NCBI RefSeq assembly: GCF_001667035.1
Contig: NZ_LZIR01000070.1
Span: 1 to 64,000 of the forward strand
DNA: 64,000 nucleotides
Origin: Mycobacterium sp. 852002-51057_SCH5723018
GTDB taxonomy: Bacteria; Actinomycetota; Actinomycetes; Mycobacteriales; Mycobacteriaceae
Direction of reading: 5' to 3'
This document shows, one piece after another, positions 16,991 to 26,010 of the stretch. A program made the translations under genes and the position numbers. Each line of letters opens with the position of its first letter. Position 1 is the first letter of the stretch. Below the pieces are notes generated by a model. The model ran no database searches and was not told the DNA's origin. It saw only the letters and a list, made by a program, of their open reading frames with translations.

Positions 16991-17974
16991 GTGCGCAATG
17001 ATTCCACGGTGACCTTCTCGAAGACCTCCTCGACGACCTCCTCGAAGGCCCGCCTCACCGTGATCGCCACCGGGGGAACGATATCGACCGGCAGGGACGC
17101 CGACGGGGTGCGCCGACCGGCTTACAGCGGGGCGGACCTGGCGGCGGGCCTCGACGTCGATGTCGTCGACCTGCTGGCCCTCGACAGCTCCCAGCTGACG
17201 CCGGCCGATTGGGATCGCGTCCGCGGCGCCGTGCGGACGGCGATCGACGGCGGCGCCGACGGCGTGGTCATCACCCACGGCACCGACACGATGGAAGAAA
17301 GCGCCCTGTGGCTCGACCTGACCCATGCCGGAGACGTCCCCGTCGTCCTGACCGGCGCCATGCGTAGCGCCGACGCCCCCGATGCCGACGGCCCGGGCAA
17401 CCTGCGCGACGCGCTGGCGGTGGCCGCCAGCCCGGCGGCGCGGGGCCTGGGAGTTTTGGTGTGTTTCGCCGGTCGGGTGCTGCAACCGTTGGGCCTGCAC
17501 AAGGTCGCCACCGAGGACTTGAGCGGCTTCGCCGGCGAGCTGGTCGGCACGTCGGGCGGCGGCGGCGCGACGTTGACCGGCGCCAAGACGCGCCCCTACC
17601 TCGGCGATCTGAGCGCAGCCGGCGCCCCGCGGGTCGACATCGTCGCGGCCTACCTGGGCAGTGACGCGGTGGCGCTGGACGCCTGTGTGGACGCCGGCGC
17701 GCGGGCCGTGGTGCTGGAGGCGCTTGGGTCGGGCAACGCCGGCGACGCCGTGGTCGACGGGGTGCGCCGCCACTGCCGCGAGGGGGTCGTCGTCGCGGTG
17801 TCCACCCGGGTGCCCGGCGGGCGGGTCAGCGCGGCGTACGGTCCCGGCCACGCGATGGCGGCGGCCGGCGCGGTGATGGTGCCGCGGCTGCGGCCCCCTC
17901 AGGCGCGGGTGCTGCTGATGGCGGCGCTGTCCGCCCGACTACCGGTCGCCGATGTCGTCGGCCGCTGGGGTTGA
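16991..17974 (+). CDS. ansA: L-asparaginase
   Basis: A 327-residue asparaginase, matching Rv1538c in length and position. Both catalytic threonines are in view: VIATGGTIS near residue 25 and [11 protein letters not shown] near residue 96, with the downstream Lys region present. It hydrolyses asparagine to aspartate and ammonia; in M. tuberculosis this supports nitrogen use and acid resistance in the host. Two GTG starts are possible (16991 and 17009); the Ser/Thr-rich leader before [10 protein letters not shown] is not a convincing signal peptide. Its 3' end overlaps the converging dinX gene by 36 bp. Confidence 0.95.
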   Translation: MRNDSTVTFSKTSSTTSSKARLTVIATGGTISTGRDADGVRRPAYSGADLAAGLDVDVVDLLALDSSQLTPADWDRVRGAVRTAIDGGADGVVITHGTDTMEESALWLDLTHAGDVPVVLTGAMRSADAPDADGPGNLRDALAVAASPAARGLGVLVCFAGRVLQPLGLHKVATEDLSGFAGELVGTSGGGGATLTGAKTRPYLGDLSAAGAPRVDIVAAYLGSDAVALDACVDAGARAVVLEALGSGNAGDAVVDGVRRHCREGVVVAVSTRVPGGRVSAAYGPGHAMAAAGAVMVPRLRPPQARVLLMAALSARLPVADVVGRWG

Positions 17975-19357
17975 CGGCGCGCTGACCTGCAACGCGCCGA
18001 CGTACTCCGGCCAGTCCAGCGAGTCGACCGGGTTGGCGCCGACGAGGTCACCGGTGTCGGCGGGAAAGGTCCGCGCCTGGCCCGGGCCCGAACTGCGCGT
18101 CTCGAACCGCACGGTCACCACGCCGTGGCCCGCGCCCTGCACCCAGCCGTGCCCGAAGTCGCGGTGTGCGACATCGTCGCCGACCCGCCAGCGCGAGGCC
18201 TCCTCGGCCGGGGCGAACATGGCCTCGGTGGCGGTCACCGGGGTTTCCGCGGGCTGTTCCTCCAGCGAATTTTGGGTCGCTCCCGCCAGCTCCAGGTCCG
18301 GGAACAGTGACTCCTGGCGCACGTCGCTCAGCCCCGAAAACCCCACGCCGAGAAGGCGAATCGGCCCGATCTCGCGCGGGTCGAGCAGCAGCCGGCGGGC
18401 CACCGCGACGAGCGCGCCGGCCTCGGTGGTCGCGTAGGGCAGCGTCGCCGAGCGGGTCAGCGTGCTCATATCGGACTTCTTCAGCTTCACCGTGACGGTG
18501 CGGGCGCCGCGGCCGTCGCGCAACAGGCGTTGGTGGGCGTGCTCGGCGATCGGGTCGATCGCCTCACGCAACTGCTCGAGGCTGGTCAGATCGACGGCGA
18601 AGGTGGACTCGGAGCTGATCTGCTTGGCTTCGGCGCGCTCGGCGACCGGCCGGTCGTCGACGCCGCGCGCCAGCTGGTGCAGCGCCGGCCCTACCGTCGC
18701 GCCCAGGATGTTGGCCACCTCGGCGTCGGTCAGCGCGGCCAGCTGCCCGATCGTGTCGATGCCCAGGCGATTCAGCTTTTCCTCGGCGACCGGACCGATG
18801 CCCCACAGCCGCCGCACCGGCAGTCCGCCGAGCAGCGCTCGTTCCTCGGCGCGCCGCACCACCCGCACGCCGTCGGGTTTGGCCAGCTCCGAGGCGATCT
18901 TGGCGACCTGCTTGCCCGAGCCCGCACCGACGGAGGCGACCAGCCCGGTCTCATCCTTGACGCGTCGCCGCAGCCCCTCGCAGAACGCCTCGACCTCCTC
19001 GGCCGACGCCCCGGCAAGTTGCGGCGGCTCACCGAAGCCCTCGTCGAAGGACAGTTGCTCGATGACGGGTATCAGGCCGCGCACGGTGTCGAAGACGCGC
19101 CGGCTCGCCACCCCGTACACCACGCCGCGCGGCGGCAACACCACCGCGGTCACGCCGACCAGCCGGCGGGCCTGATGCATCGGCATGGCCGACCGGGCGC
19201 CGAACACCCGCGCCTCGTAGCTGGCGCCGGCCACCACGCCGCGGCCACCCAAGCCGCCGACCAGCACCGGCCGCCCCCGCAGGGTCGGCCGGGTGAGTTG
19301 CTCGACGGAGGCGAAGAACGCGTCCATGTCCAGGTGCAGCACCCAGCGGGACTCCAC
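17939..19357 (-). CDS. dinX: Y-family DNA polymerase IV (DinX/DinB1)
   Basis: The GTG at 19357 ([15 protein letters not shown]) gives 472 residues; open frame upstream of this runs antisense into the methyltransferase gene and is not coding. Palm motifs [11 protein letters not shown] near residue 9 and SFDEGFGEP supply the catalytic acidic residues; the latter has Gly where Ala is usual. Helix-hairpin-helix motifs ([17 protein letters not shown]) and the little-finger domain follow. QESLFPD near residue 365 fits the beta-clamp-binding consensus. An extra C-terminal domain ([19 protein letters not shown]) is typical of this mycobacterial branch. It is a translesion polymerase, orthologous by position to Rv1537. 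Confidence 0.93.
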   Translation of the reverse strand: MESRWVLHLDMDAFFASVEQLTRPTLRGRPVLVGGLGGRGVVAGASYEARVFGARSAMPMHQARRLVGVTAVVLPPRGVVYGVASRRVFDTVRGLIPVIEQLSFDEGFGEPPQLAGASAEEVEAFCEGLRRRVKDETGLVASVGAGSGKQVAKIASELAKPDGVRVVRRAEERALLGGLPVRRLWGIGPVAEEKLNRLGIDTIGQLAALTDAEVANILGATVGPALHQLARGVDDRPVAERAEAKQISSESTFAVDLTSLEQLREAIDPIAEHAHQRLLRDGRGARTVTVKLKKSDMSTLTRSATLPYATTEAGALVAVARRLLLDPREIGPIRLLGVGFSGLSDVRQESLFPDLELAGATQNSLEEQPAETPVTATEAMFAPAEEASRWRVGDDVAHRDFGHGWVQGAGHGVVTVRFETRSSGPGQARTFPADTGDLVGANPVDSLDWPEYVGALQVSAPSTPAADDIGDR

Positions 19358-19391
19358 AACTGCAAATGCTATTGGTCTAACGTCCTGGGGT

Positions 19392-19961
19392 ATGGCCATG
19401 AACCTGTGCCACCGGCTGGTGTGCAACTCGGACCGCTGGGCAAAGGAAGTCGAAGACCAGTTGCTTCCCTGGGTGCTCGCCGACGTGGAGTTGGGCGACA
19501 GCACCCTGGAGATCGGGCCCGGGTACGGCGCGATCCTGCGGGTGCTGGTCGACAAGACGCCGAATCTCACGTCGGTGGAGATCGACGCCCCGATGGCCCA
19601 CCGGCTACAGCGGTTGTACGGCGACCGTGCCCGCATCATCAACGCCGACGGCACCGACACCGGGTTGCCGGCCGACGAGTTCAGCTCGGTGGTGTCGTTC
19701 ACGATGCTGCACCACATCCCGACCGCCGAACTGCAAGACCGGCTGTTCGCCGAGGCCTTCCGGGTGCTCCGGCCCGGCGGTGTGTTCGCCGGCAGCGACA
19801 GCGTCACGTCGTTGAAATTCCGCGTCCTGCATTTCCGGGACACGTGTAACACGGTCCCGCCGGCCACGCTGCCGGATCGCTTGCGCGCGGCGGGTTTTCG
19901 CGACATCGACGTCGAGGTCCGCGGCGGCAGGCAGCGCTGGCGCGCGATCAAGGCCGGCTAA
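19392..19961 (+). CDS. SAM-dependent class I methyltransferase
   Basis: From the ATG at 19392 (alternative 19398) the product has 189 residues. The cofactor-binding loop LEIGPGYG near residue 40, the acidic VEID end of strand 2, [10 protein letters not shown] and FTMLHHIP (motif IV region), and [14 protein letters not shown] form a complete methyltransferase type 11 fold. The substrate is unknown. The gene is divergent from dinX with only 34 bp between the two starts, so their promoters must overlap or lie inside each other's 5' end. Its stop codon overlaps the start of the next gene by one base, so the two are translationally coupled. Confidence 0.88.
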   Translation: MAMNLCHRLVCNSDRWAKEVEDQLLPWVLADVELGDSTLEIGPGYGAILRVLVDKTPNLTSVEIDAPMAHRLQRLYGDRARIINADGTDTGLPADEFSSVVSFTMLHHIPTAELQDRLFAEAFRVLRPGGVFAGSDSVTSLKFRVLHFRDTCNTVPPATLPDRLRAAGFRDIDVEVRGGRQRWRAIKAG

Positions 19962-20461
19962 TGGAAACAACCGGGCCCGGCGGCGCCGTAGCGACGCGGT
20001 TGGCAAAGCTACGCCACCAATGGAGCGAACGGCTGCAGCCCGGCGAACAGGCCACCGTTTTGGCGTGGGCGTCGTTCACGCTCACGTTCGCGGGGTTGCG
20101 CGGACTGACGCACTGGATCCGGGCCGGCCACGGGCCGTCGGGCGGCGGTGTCAAGCTGGGCGGCAAGCACTTTCACCACTACAACATCGGCATCGGCATG
20201 CTGGCGACGGTGGCCGGCGTGGGTCTGCGCGGAAGCGAAGAACAACGGCGACACCCCGCGGCGGCGATCGCTTTCGGTGCCGCGAACGCGATGATCGTCG
20301 ACGAGCTGGCCCTGCTGCTGGACCTCAAGGACGTGTACTGGGCGCAGGAGGGCCGCCGAAGCGTCGACGTGGCGGTCGGGCTCATCGCGACGGGCGCGAC
20401 CGTCGTGGCCGGCATGCCGTTCTGGCCGCACGCGCGCCGGGCGCTGCACTCGCACGGTTGA
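19961..20461 (+). CDS. Conserved membrane protein, function unknown
   Basis: A 166-residue protein I cannot assign. It has about three to four hydrophobic stretches (around residues 34-50, 78-93, 100-116 and 135-150). A conserved-looking GGKHFHHYNIGIG segment near residue 70 is rich in His and could bind a metal; the acidic VDELALLLDLKDVYW stretch follows. This HFHHY...DE arrangement is also seen in uncharacterised actinobacterial integral membrane proteins. It overlaps the stop of the upstream methyltransferase gene by one base. Confidence 0.75.
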   Translation: METTGPGGAVATRLAKLRHQWSERLQPGEQATVLAWASFTLTFAGLRGLTHWIRAGHGPSGGGVKLGGKHFHHYNIGIGMLATVAGVGLRGSEEQRRHPAAAIAFGAANAMIVDELALLLDLKDVYWAQEGRRSVDVAVGLIATGATVVAGMPFWPHARRALHSHG

Positions 20462-20532
20462 GCCGCAAAGCCGCGAGCGTAACGCTCGACGATTGAATCC
20501 TGCTGGGGCGGATAGTTTCCCGCGAAGACACG

Positions 20533-20563
20533 CGTGAGGCCGGACTTATCGTCCGGCCTCACG
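20533..20563. terminator. Bidirectional terminator hairpin between convergent genes
   Basis: CGTGAGGCCGGAC (20533-20545) and GTCCGGCCTCACG (20551-20563) are perfect 13-base inverted arms around the loop TTATC. It lies midway in the 117-bp gap between two converging genes. There is no T-tract on either side, which is common for mycobacterial terminators. A second perfect palindrome, CGAGCGT-A-ACGCTCG, sits at 20474-20488. Confidence 0.8.
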
Positions 20564-20578
20564 GTGTGCCGCGCCGTC

Positions 20579-21619
20579 TCAGTGATGCTGCTGAACGGGT
20601 TGCTGCTGCACCGGCTGGGGGTGCACGGGTTGCTGCGGGTGAATCGGCTGCTGCTGGATCGGCTGCTGCTGGATCGGCTGGGGGTGGACCGGCTGCTGCT
20701 GGACCGGCTGGTGGCAGGCAAGGCACTGAACCGGCCCGTGGCCGCCACCGTTCGGCTGACCGCCGCCATTCTGCTGACCGCCGCCATTCTGCTGACCGCC
20801 GCCATTCTGCTGACCGCCGCCATTCTGCTGACCGCCACCGTTCTGCTGACCGCCCTGATGGTCGTCGCCGTCATGCGTCGGCACCGGCACCGGCACCGGC
20901 ACGAACACCGGCGGGAGGTTGACGGTCACGGAAGGTCCGGCCGGCGGGGTGCCCGGGTCGGCCGGCGGAGCCGGGTCGGCCGGCGGAGCGGGAGCGGCCG
21001 GGGGTGCTATGACGACCGGCGCCGGCAGCTGCGCGGGAGCGGTCACCAACGGGACATCCCCACCGTTTGCGGGTCCGCTCGAAACCTGGCCGGCATCGGG
21101 AACGATAGCCGGCGCGGGTGGCGCCGGCGCCACCGACTGCGGCGCAACCGCGCCGGCAGGCTGGGGCGCCACCGAACCGACGCTGGAGTTCGGGACGATG
21201 ACGGCCGGTTGGTTGCGCTGGCTCGACCCGGTGTCATTTATCAACATCAGACCGAGGCCCGACGCGATCCCGATCGCCGCAATCACGGCACCGCCCACCA
21301 GGACATTCGTTCCCGTCAAGCGCCGCTTCGCGGGGGCCTCCGCCGGCAGCTCCTCCTCAAATTCCGCGGGCCCCGACAGGAATCCGTCTTCGAACGTCGG
21401 ATCGCCCAGCGGGCTCGACGCCCACGCCTCGGCGACCGTGAGGTCCTCGTGCGGGGGGGCGGCAGCCGTCAGGTGGTCGCGCTGGGCGGCGGCAACCGTC
21501 AGGTCATCGCGCTGGGCGGCGGCAACCGTCAGGTCGTCGTGCGGGGCGGCGGCGACCGTCAGGTCGTCGTGCGGGATCGCGGCGAAGGTGGCCGACTGGA
21601 AGTCTTCGATGATGCTCAT
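20579..21619 (-). CDS. Membrane-anchored repeat protein, Gln/Gly/Pro-rich exterior
   Basis: I do not recognise a named family. The 346-residue product has three parts. Residues 1-70 contain five copies of a 10-residue unit like PHDDLTVAAA (variants with QRDDLT, PHEDLT). One membrane segment follows at about residues 105-128 (NVLVGGAVIAAIGIASGLGLML). The exterior part is Ala/Pro-rich, then has six QQNGGG-type hexamers (about residues 257-292), a CLACHQP motif with two cysteines, and Gln/Pro/His-rich repeats (QPVQQQPVHP type) to the end. The layout, acidic repeated cytosolic tail, single anchor and long flexible outside, suggests a wall-spanning or scaffold protein. Low-complexity DNA explains the long antisense open frame here. 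Confidence 0.75.
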   Translation of the reverse strand: MSIIEDFQSATFAAIPHDDLTVAAAPHDDLTVAAAQRDDLTVAAAQRDHLTAAAPPHEDLTVAEAWASSPLGDPTFEDGFLSGPAEFEEELPAEAPAKRRLTGTNVLVGGAVIAAIGIASGLGLMLINDTGSSQRNQPAVIVPNSSVGSVAPQPAGAVAPQSVAPAPPAPAIVPDAGQVSSGPANGGDVPLVTAPAQLPAPVVIAPPAAPAPPADPAPPADPGTPPAGPSVTVNLPPVFVPVPVPVPTHDGDDHQGGQQNGGGQQNGGGQQNGGGQQNGGGQQNGGGQPNGGGHGPVQCLACHQPVQQQPVHPQPIQQQPIQQQPIHPQQPVHPQPVQQQPVQQHH

Positions 21620-21744
21620 GGCGTGTTCCTTAAGTGTGGTGCGGCCCCGGGTGGACCGCCGTCACAGGTAAGAGCAGCCACCTGCCATGGGTCGGACACT
21701 TTTCTGGAAACTTTTTTCCGGGCCGCTGACAACCCCCGCGAGCA

Positions 21745-24700
21745 CTACACCTTCGCGATGCCCACCCGCACGCCGTCGCCGATCTCTGAGCCATCGCCAG
21801 GCTCGCCGAACTCGAAGCTGGTCGCCAGGATCTCCCCGGCGATGAGGTCCCGATGGGTGCGCGCCCAATCGACCCGCTCGGCCGGCACCGACATCACCAC
21901 GCTGATGCGATCGGAGACGTCCAGCCCAGTCGACTTGCGCAGCTCCTGCAGCTCGCGGATCCGGTCCTTGGCCCAACCCTCGGCCTCCAGCTCCGGGGTC
22001 ACCGTGCCGTCCAATACGACCAGTCCGGTTCCGTCGGGCAGCGCCGCGGTGTACTCCGGGTCGGCGGCCACCAGGCGCGAGCTGTACTCCTCGGGCTGCA
22101 GCACCGCCGGACCCGCGGTCAGGGTGCCGTCCGGGTTGACGACGCCCTCGCCGGCCTTGACCGCCTTGATGGCGGCCTGCACATCCTTGCCCAGCCGCGG
22201 CCCGGCCACCCGCGCGTTGACGGTGAGCTCGAACCGGCCATAGCTGTCGATGGCGTCGGTCAGCTCGACGCGCTTGACGTTGAGCTCGTCGGCGATCAGG
22301 TCGACGAACGGCTCCAGCCGCCGCGGATTTTCCACCGCCACAGTCAGTTTCGGCAGCGGCAGCCGCACCCGCAGCTTCTTGGCTTTGCGCAGCGACGACG
22401 CGGCCGAGCACACCTCGCGGACCTGATCCATCGTGGCGACCAGATCGGGATCCGCCGGCACGGCACCGGCCTGCGGCCAGTCGGTCAGGTGCACCGACCG
22501 CCCTCCGGTCAGACCGCGCCAGATGATCTCGGTGACCGACGGCAGCAGCGGCGCGGCCAGCCGAGCCGTCACCTCCAGCACCGTGTGCAGGGTGTCGATG
22601 GCGTCGGCGTCTTCCTCCCAGAACCGCGAACGCGACCGTCGCACATACCAGTTCGTCAAGGCCTCGGTGAACTGGCGCAGCTGCTCGCACGCCCCGGAGA
22701 TGTCGCAGACCTCCATCGACGCGGTCAGGTCGTCGGTCAGCACCGCCAGTTTGGCCAGGATGTAGCGATCCAGCACGTGCGCCGAATCGCTGCGCCAATT
22801 GCCGACTTTCGGCGCGTAGAGCGCCAGAAAGCTATAGGCATTCCACAGCGGCAGCAGCACCTGCCGCGCGCCTTCGCGAATCCCCTGCTCGGTGACGATC
22901 AGGTTGCCGCCACGCAGGATCGGGGAGGCCATCAAAAACCATCGCATGGCATCGGAGCCGTCGCGGTCGAACACCTCGGAAACGTCGGGATAGTTGCGCA
23001 GCGACTTGCTCATCTTCTGGCCGTCGGAGCCCAGCACAATCCCGTGTGCCACACAGGTTTTGAACGCCGGACGGTCAAACAGCGCGGTGGCCAGCACGTG
23101 CAGGGTGTAGAACCAGCCGCGGGTCTGGCCGATGTATTCGACGATGAAGTCGCCCGGGTAATGACTGTCGAACCAATCGGCGTTTTCGAACGGGTAGTGC
23201 ACCTGGGCATACGGCATCGAGCCCGAGTCGAACCACACGTCCAACACGTCGGGGATGCGCCGCATCGTGCTGCGACCGGTGGGGTCGTCGGGGTTGGGCC
23301 GGGTGAGCTCGTCGATGAAGGGCCGGTGCAGGTTCGTGGGCCGCGCCCCGAAGTCGCGCTCCAGCTCGTCGAGGCTGCCGTACACGTCGATTCGCGGGTA
23401 GGCCGGGTCGTCGGACTTCCAGACCGGAATCGGCGTGCCCCAGTATCGGTTTCGCGAGATCGACCAGTCGCGGGCGCCCTGCAGCCACTTGCCGAACTGC
23501 CCGTCCTTGACGTGTTCGGGGTACCAGGTGATCTGCTGGTTGAGTTCGACCATGCGGTCCCGGAATTCGGTGACGGCGACGAACCACGACGACACGGCCC
23601 GATAGATCAGCGGGTTGCGGCACCGCCAGCAGTGCGGGTAGGGGTGCTCGTAGGTTTCGTGGCGGACCAGCACCGCGCCGTTGGCCGCCGCCGGGCCGCT
23701 GCCGTTCTTCAGGTCGCGGATGATCTGCGCGTTGGCGTCAAAAACGTGCTGCCCCTGGTAATCGGGGACGGTCGCGTCGAACCGGCCCCTGGCGTCGACG
23801 GGGGTGACCGGCGCGATGTCGGCCGCCTCGCAGACCACCATGTCGTCCTCGCCGTAGGCCGGCGCCATGTGCACGATCCCGGTGCCGTCCTCGGTGGTAA
23901 CGAAGTCACCTGGAAGCACCCGAAAAGCCTTGGCGGTCTCCATGAAATACGGGAAAGGCGGCAGGTAGCGCGTGCCCAGCAGGTCGGCGCCGCGATAGGC
24001 GCCGAGCACCTCCGGTTCTTCACCTTTTTCGAGACCCAACTCGCGGGCGTAGGCGGCCAGCCGCGCCTCGGCCAGCACGAACCGACGCTCCCCCACCCGG
24101 ACCTGCACGTAGGTCACCTCGGGGTTGACGGCCACAGCCAGGTTCGATGGCAGGGTCCACGGCGTGGTCGTCCACACCAGCAGGTGGGCGCCGTCCAAAT
24201 CACCGCCGACCACCTTGAACCCCACCGTGATCGCGGGGTCCTGGCGGCTCTGGTAGACGTCGTCGTCCATCCGCAATTCGTGGTTGGAAAGCGGGGTCTC
24301 GTCGCGCCAGCAGTACGGCAACACCCGGTAGCCCTCGTAGGCCAGGCCCTTGTCCCACAGCTGTTTGAACGCCCAGACCACCGACTCCATGTAGCTGGGA
24401 TCCAGCGTCTTGTAGTCGTTGTCGAAGTCGACCCAGCGGGCCTGGCGGGTCACGTACGCCTGCCACTCGTCGGTGTAGCGCAACACCGATTCGCGGCAGG
24501 CCTCATTGAACGCGGCGATCCCCATGGCGTCGATCTGCGACTTGTCGGTGATGCCGAGCTGGCGCTCCACTTCCAGTTCGGCGGGCAGCCCGTGGGTGTC
24601 CCACCCGAACCGGCGCTCCACCTTGTAGCCGCGCATGGTGCGATAGCGCGGAACGAGGTCCTTGACGTAGCCGGTGAGCAGGTGCCCGTAGTGCGGCAGG

Positions 24701-24882
24701 CCGTTGGCGAACGGCGGGCCGTCATAGAACACGTACTCCGGCGCGCCGTCGCGGCGGGCAATGCTGGCCCGAAACGTGTCGTCGCGGGCCCAGTAGTCGA
24801 GGACCTCGAGCTCGAGCGCCGGGAAGTCGGGCGCCCCGCCGGCCGGCTTGGGGTAGCCCTTGACTTCGGCGTTATCCGTCAC
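21745..24882 (-). CDS. ileS: Isoleucyl-tRNA synthetase
   Basis: About 1045 residues. The HIGH motif appears as HYGH near residue 63 and KMSKS near residue 623; the editing (CP1) domain lies between, with [10 protein letters not shown]. The C-terminal anticodon-binding part is of the eukaryal-like mupirocin-resistant type found in mycobacteria. I prefer the GTG at 24882 (VTDNA, matching the start recalled for Rv1536); the ATG at 24894 abuts the AGGAG ribosome site with no spacer. A T-box leader precedes the gene, so expression should rise when tRNA-Ile is uncharged. Confidence 0.97.
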   Translation of the reverse strand: MTDNAEVKGYPKPAGGAPDFPALELEVLDYWARDDTFRASIARRDGAPEYVFYDGPPFANGLPHYGHLLTGYVKDLVPRYRTMRGYKVERRFGWDTHGLPAELEVERQLGITDKSQIDAMGIAAFNEACRESVLRYTDEWQAYVTRQARWVDFDNDYKTLDPSYMESVVWAFKQLWDKGLAYEGYRVLPYCWRDETPLSNHELRMDDDVYQSRQDPAITVGFKVVGGDLDGAHLLVWTTTPWTLPSNLAVAVNPEVTYVQVRVGERRFVLAEARLAAYARELGLEKGEEPEVLGAYRGADLLGTRYLPPFPYFMETAKAFRVLPGDFVTTEDGTGIVHMAPAYGEDDMVVCEAADIAPVTPVDARGRFDATVPDYQGQHVFDANAQIIRDLKNGSGPAAANGAVLVRHETYEHPYPHCWRCRNPLIYRAVSSWFVAVTEFRDRMVELNQQITWYPEHVKDGQFGKWLQGARDWSISRNRYWGTPIPVWKSDDPAYPRIDVYGSLDELERDFGARPTNLHRPFIDELTRPNPDDPTGRSTMRRIPDVLDVWFDSGSMPYAQVHYPFENADWFDSHYPGDFIVEYIGQTRGWFYTLHVLATALFDRPAFKTCVAHGIVLGSDGQKMSKSLRNYPDVSEVFDRDGSDAMRWFLMASPILRGGNLIVTEQGIREGARQVLLPLWNAYSFLALYAPKVGNWRSDSAHVLDRYILAKLAVLTDDLTASMEVCDISGACEQLRQFTEALTNWYVRRSRSRFWEEDADAIDTLHTVLEVTARLAAPLLPSVTEIIWRGLTGGRSVHLTDWPQAGAVPADPDLVATMDQVREVCSAASSLRKAKKLRVRLPLPKLTVAVENPRRLEPFVDLIADELNVKRVELTDAIDSYGRFELTVNARVAGPRLGKDVQAAIKAVKAGEGVVNPDGTLTAGPAVLQPEEYSSRLVAADPEYTAALPDGTGLVVLDGTVTPELEAEGWAKDRIRELQELRKSTGLDVSDRISVVMSVPAERVDWARTHRDLIAGEILATSFEFGEPGDGSEIGDGVRVGIAKV

Positions 24883-24894
24883 GATCTGCGTCAT

Positions 24895-25110
24895 CTCCTG
24901 TGGCCATCATGCTCAGGCCGGGGACGACGACGCGCTTCGTGCGCGAGCGCCGCGGTACCACCCCGCTTGCCGCGCTGCCGCGCGGCCGCTCGTTGCAGGC
25001 TGTGACGGGCCCAACCGTTCGGTTCTACTGAGCCGGGCAGGCTGTTCTTCCGAAGGCTCCCCGGTGATGGCCGGATCGACGCCGATGTGTGAATTCTACG
25101 GAATGGCGCG
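24895..25110 (-). promoter_or_regulatory. ileS T-box leader (tRNA-Ile sensor, translational type)
   Basis: On the minus strand the T-box core TGGTACCGCGG occupies 24960-24950, the bulge that pairs with the acceptor end of uncharged tRNA. About 105 bases upstream the sequence GGCC-ATC-ACCGGGG places an isoleucine specifier codon ATC at 25068-25066, followed by GAGCCTTCGGAAGAAC, the conserved purine-rich segment of actinobacterial ileS T-boxes. No terminator or T-tract lies between the T-box and AGGAG, so control is expected at the ribosome-binding site. Boundaries are approximate. Confidence 0.88.
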
Positions 25111-25112
25111 GC

Positions 25113-25163
25113 CCAAGGAGCTACCTGGCCTCAGGGAACACCTGCGGCCGGGTAGCTCCTTGG
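25113..25163. terminator. Strong hairpin between Rv1535-like gene and ileS leader
   Basis: CCAAGGAGCTACC (25113-25125) and GGTAGCTCCTTGG (25151-25163) are perfect 13-base arms; after one mismatch the stem gains a GGCC/GGCC extension, leaving a 15-base loop. It begins 36 bases after the stop of the small minus-strand gene and lies just upstream of the T-box leader, so it probably ends that transcript and isolates ileS. It has no U-tract. Confidence 0.65.
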
Positions 25164-25198
25164 AGCCCTGATCGCTCGCTATCCATCAAACTTCACCA

Positions 25199-25438
25199 CT
25201 AGGCCTGGACCTCGAGCACGCCAACCCGCCACAGCGCCGCGTACACATGACGCATGCCGATGGTCAAGAAGCGAGCGGCGCCATCCACCAGCGGGTCGCT
25301 GATGACGATGGTCGGGCGCTCAGGCTGACGCGTCGCCTTCTTGGGCGCCGGCGCCTGAATCGTGTCGGCATCGCGCACCACCGCCAGCTTGCGGGCGGGC
25401 GCTACGGTTACCACTTCGTCGTACACAACTGCGGTCAT
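25199..25438 (-). CDS. Small conserved protein, Rv1535-like
   Basis: A 79-residue protein with a very strong ribosome site (AGGAGG five bases before the ATG at 25438). The N-terminal half is basic and Pro/Ala-rich (APAPKKATRQPERP); the C-terminal half, IVISDPLVDGAARFLTIGMRHVYAALWRVGVLEV, is hydrophobic and amphipathic. Function is unknown. Position between the nitronate monooxygenase and ileS, size, and the Mg2+ riboswitch in its leader all fit Rv1535 of M. tuberculosis, so a role in Mg2+ limitation is inferred from the regulation alone. Confidence 0.85.
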   Translation of the reverse strand: MTAVVYDEVVTVAPARKLAVVRDADTIQAPAPKKATRQPERPTIVISDPLVDGAARFLTIGMRHVYAALWRVGVLEVQA

Positions 25439-25555
25439 GATCGCCTCCTAGGCGGGGAATCCCAAACGAGCACTGAATGGACTGACGTGTCCCGTCCCGT
25501 GGTGGTTCCGGTCCTGAGAACGCTTGGGCGATAAGCCGATTAGCGTTTCGACGAC

Positions 25556-25636
25556 TCAGCGGAGAGCGTCGTGCCGGAGACCGGATCGGGACGAAACGGA
25601 GTTCGGACTTCGGTCCGGACTATCGCTGGAACTCAT
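25556..25636 (-). CDS. Possible 26-codon leader ORF between M-box and Rv1535-like gene
   Basis: GGAGG lies 10 bases upstream of an ATG at 25636 that opens 26 codons (MSSSDSPDRSPNS...), Ser/Arg-rich, ending at TGA 25556. It is in the long untranslated leader after the riboswitch. The segment also forms a hairpin with arms GTCCGGAC and GTCCGAAC around CGAA. It may be a translated regulatory ORF or chance; there is no conservation evidence available here. Confidence 0.3.
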   Translation of the reverse strand: MSSSDSPDRSPNSVSSRSGLRHDALR

Positions 25637-25741
25637 TTGTCCCTCACCTCCTCAACGGCCACGACGCGTGCGGCTGCCCGCGCCATCTGCGCGCACCAAA
25701 AGGAGTACAGAAACCGGCGACCGCCGGAAACTTGCACCCCT

Positions 25742-25893
25742 CTCGTCAGAGCTTTGGCACCACACGACGTGTCCGGTGTTCCGGAAGCCACCTGGGCTCA
25801 ACCCTTAAGCCGGGAGGAGCTGTCCTGACCCGGGGCGTCTTTCGACGTTCGGGGTCAGTGGCCTGTATTCGTGTAGACGCCTCACCTAACGAG
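25742..25893 (-). promoter_or_regulatory. M-box (ykoK-type) Mg2+ riboswitch aptamer
   Basis: On the minus strand the sequence opens with GTTAGGTGAGGC (25890-25879), continues through ACAGGCCACTGACCCC, CGAACGTCGAAAGACGCC, a GGGTCAGGAC pairing partner, CCGGCTTAAGGGTTGA, and closes with GTGCCAAAGCTCTGACGAG near 25742. These are the conserved blocks of the M-box in order. It lies about 300 bases upstream of the Rv1535-like start, as in M. tuberculosis. A small CCGGC-GGTC-GCCGG hairpin followed by TTTCTGT at 25727-25707 may be part of the expression platform. Confidence 0.92.
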
Positions 25894-26010
25894 GTGCATA
25901 CCGTGCCGATAATGCACGACCGGTACGACGCGGTCAATGTGACCCGGCCCGGGCGGCCGGATCTTTATGCGGTTATTACGTACATCCACAGCTTCCAGCC
26001 AGGTCAGCGG

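Noticed and set aside
16940-17851. N-terminal extension of lspA by about 300 codons
   Set aside because: The extra frame is antisense to ansA and has no family features; the GTG at 16939 gives the expected LspA length.
19358-19951. N-terminal extension of the Y-family polymerase
   Set aside because: It lies antisense to the methyltransferase gene; the palm domain starts right after the GTG at 19357.
20750-20860. Short tandem repeats as a possible non-coding satellite
   Set aside because: They are in frame and encode QQNGGG units of the anchored repeat protein.
21853-25005. Continuous open frame of about 1050 codons antisense to ileS
   Set aside because: It is a mirror of the high-GC third-position pattern of ileS, has a biased Arg/His/Gln/Val composition and no domain; ileS itself has every catalytic motif.
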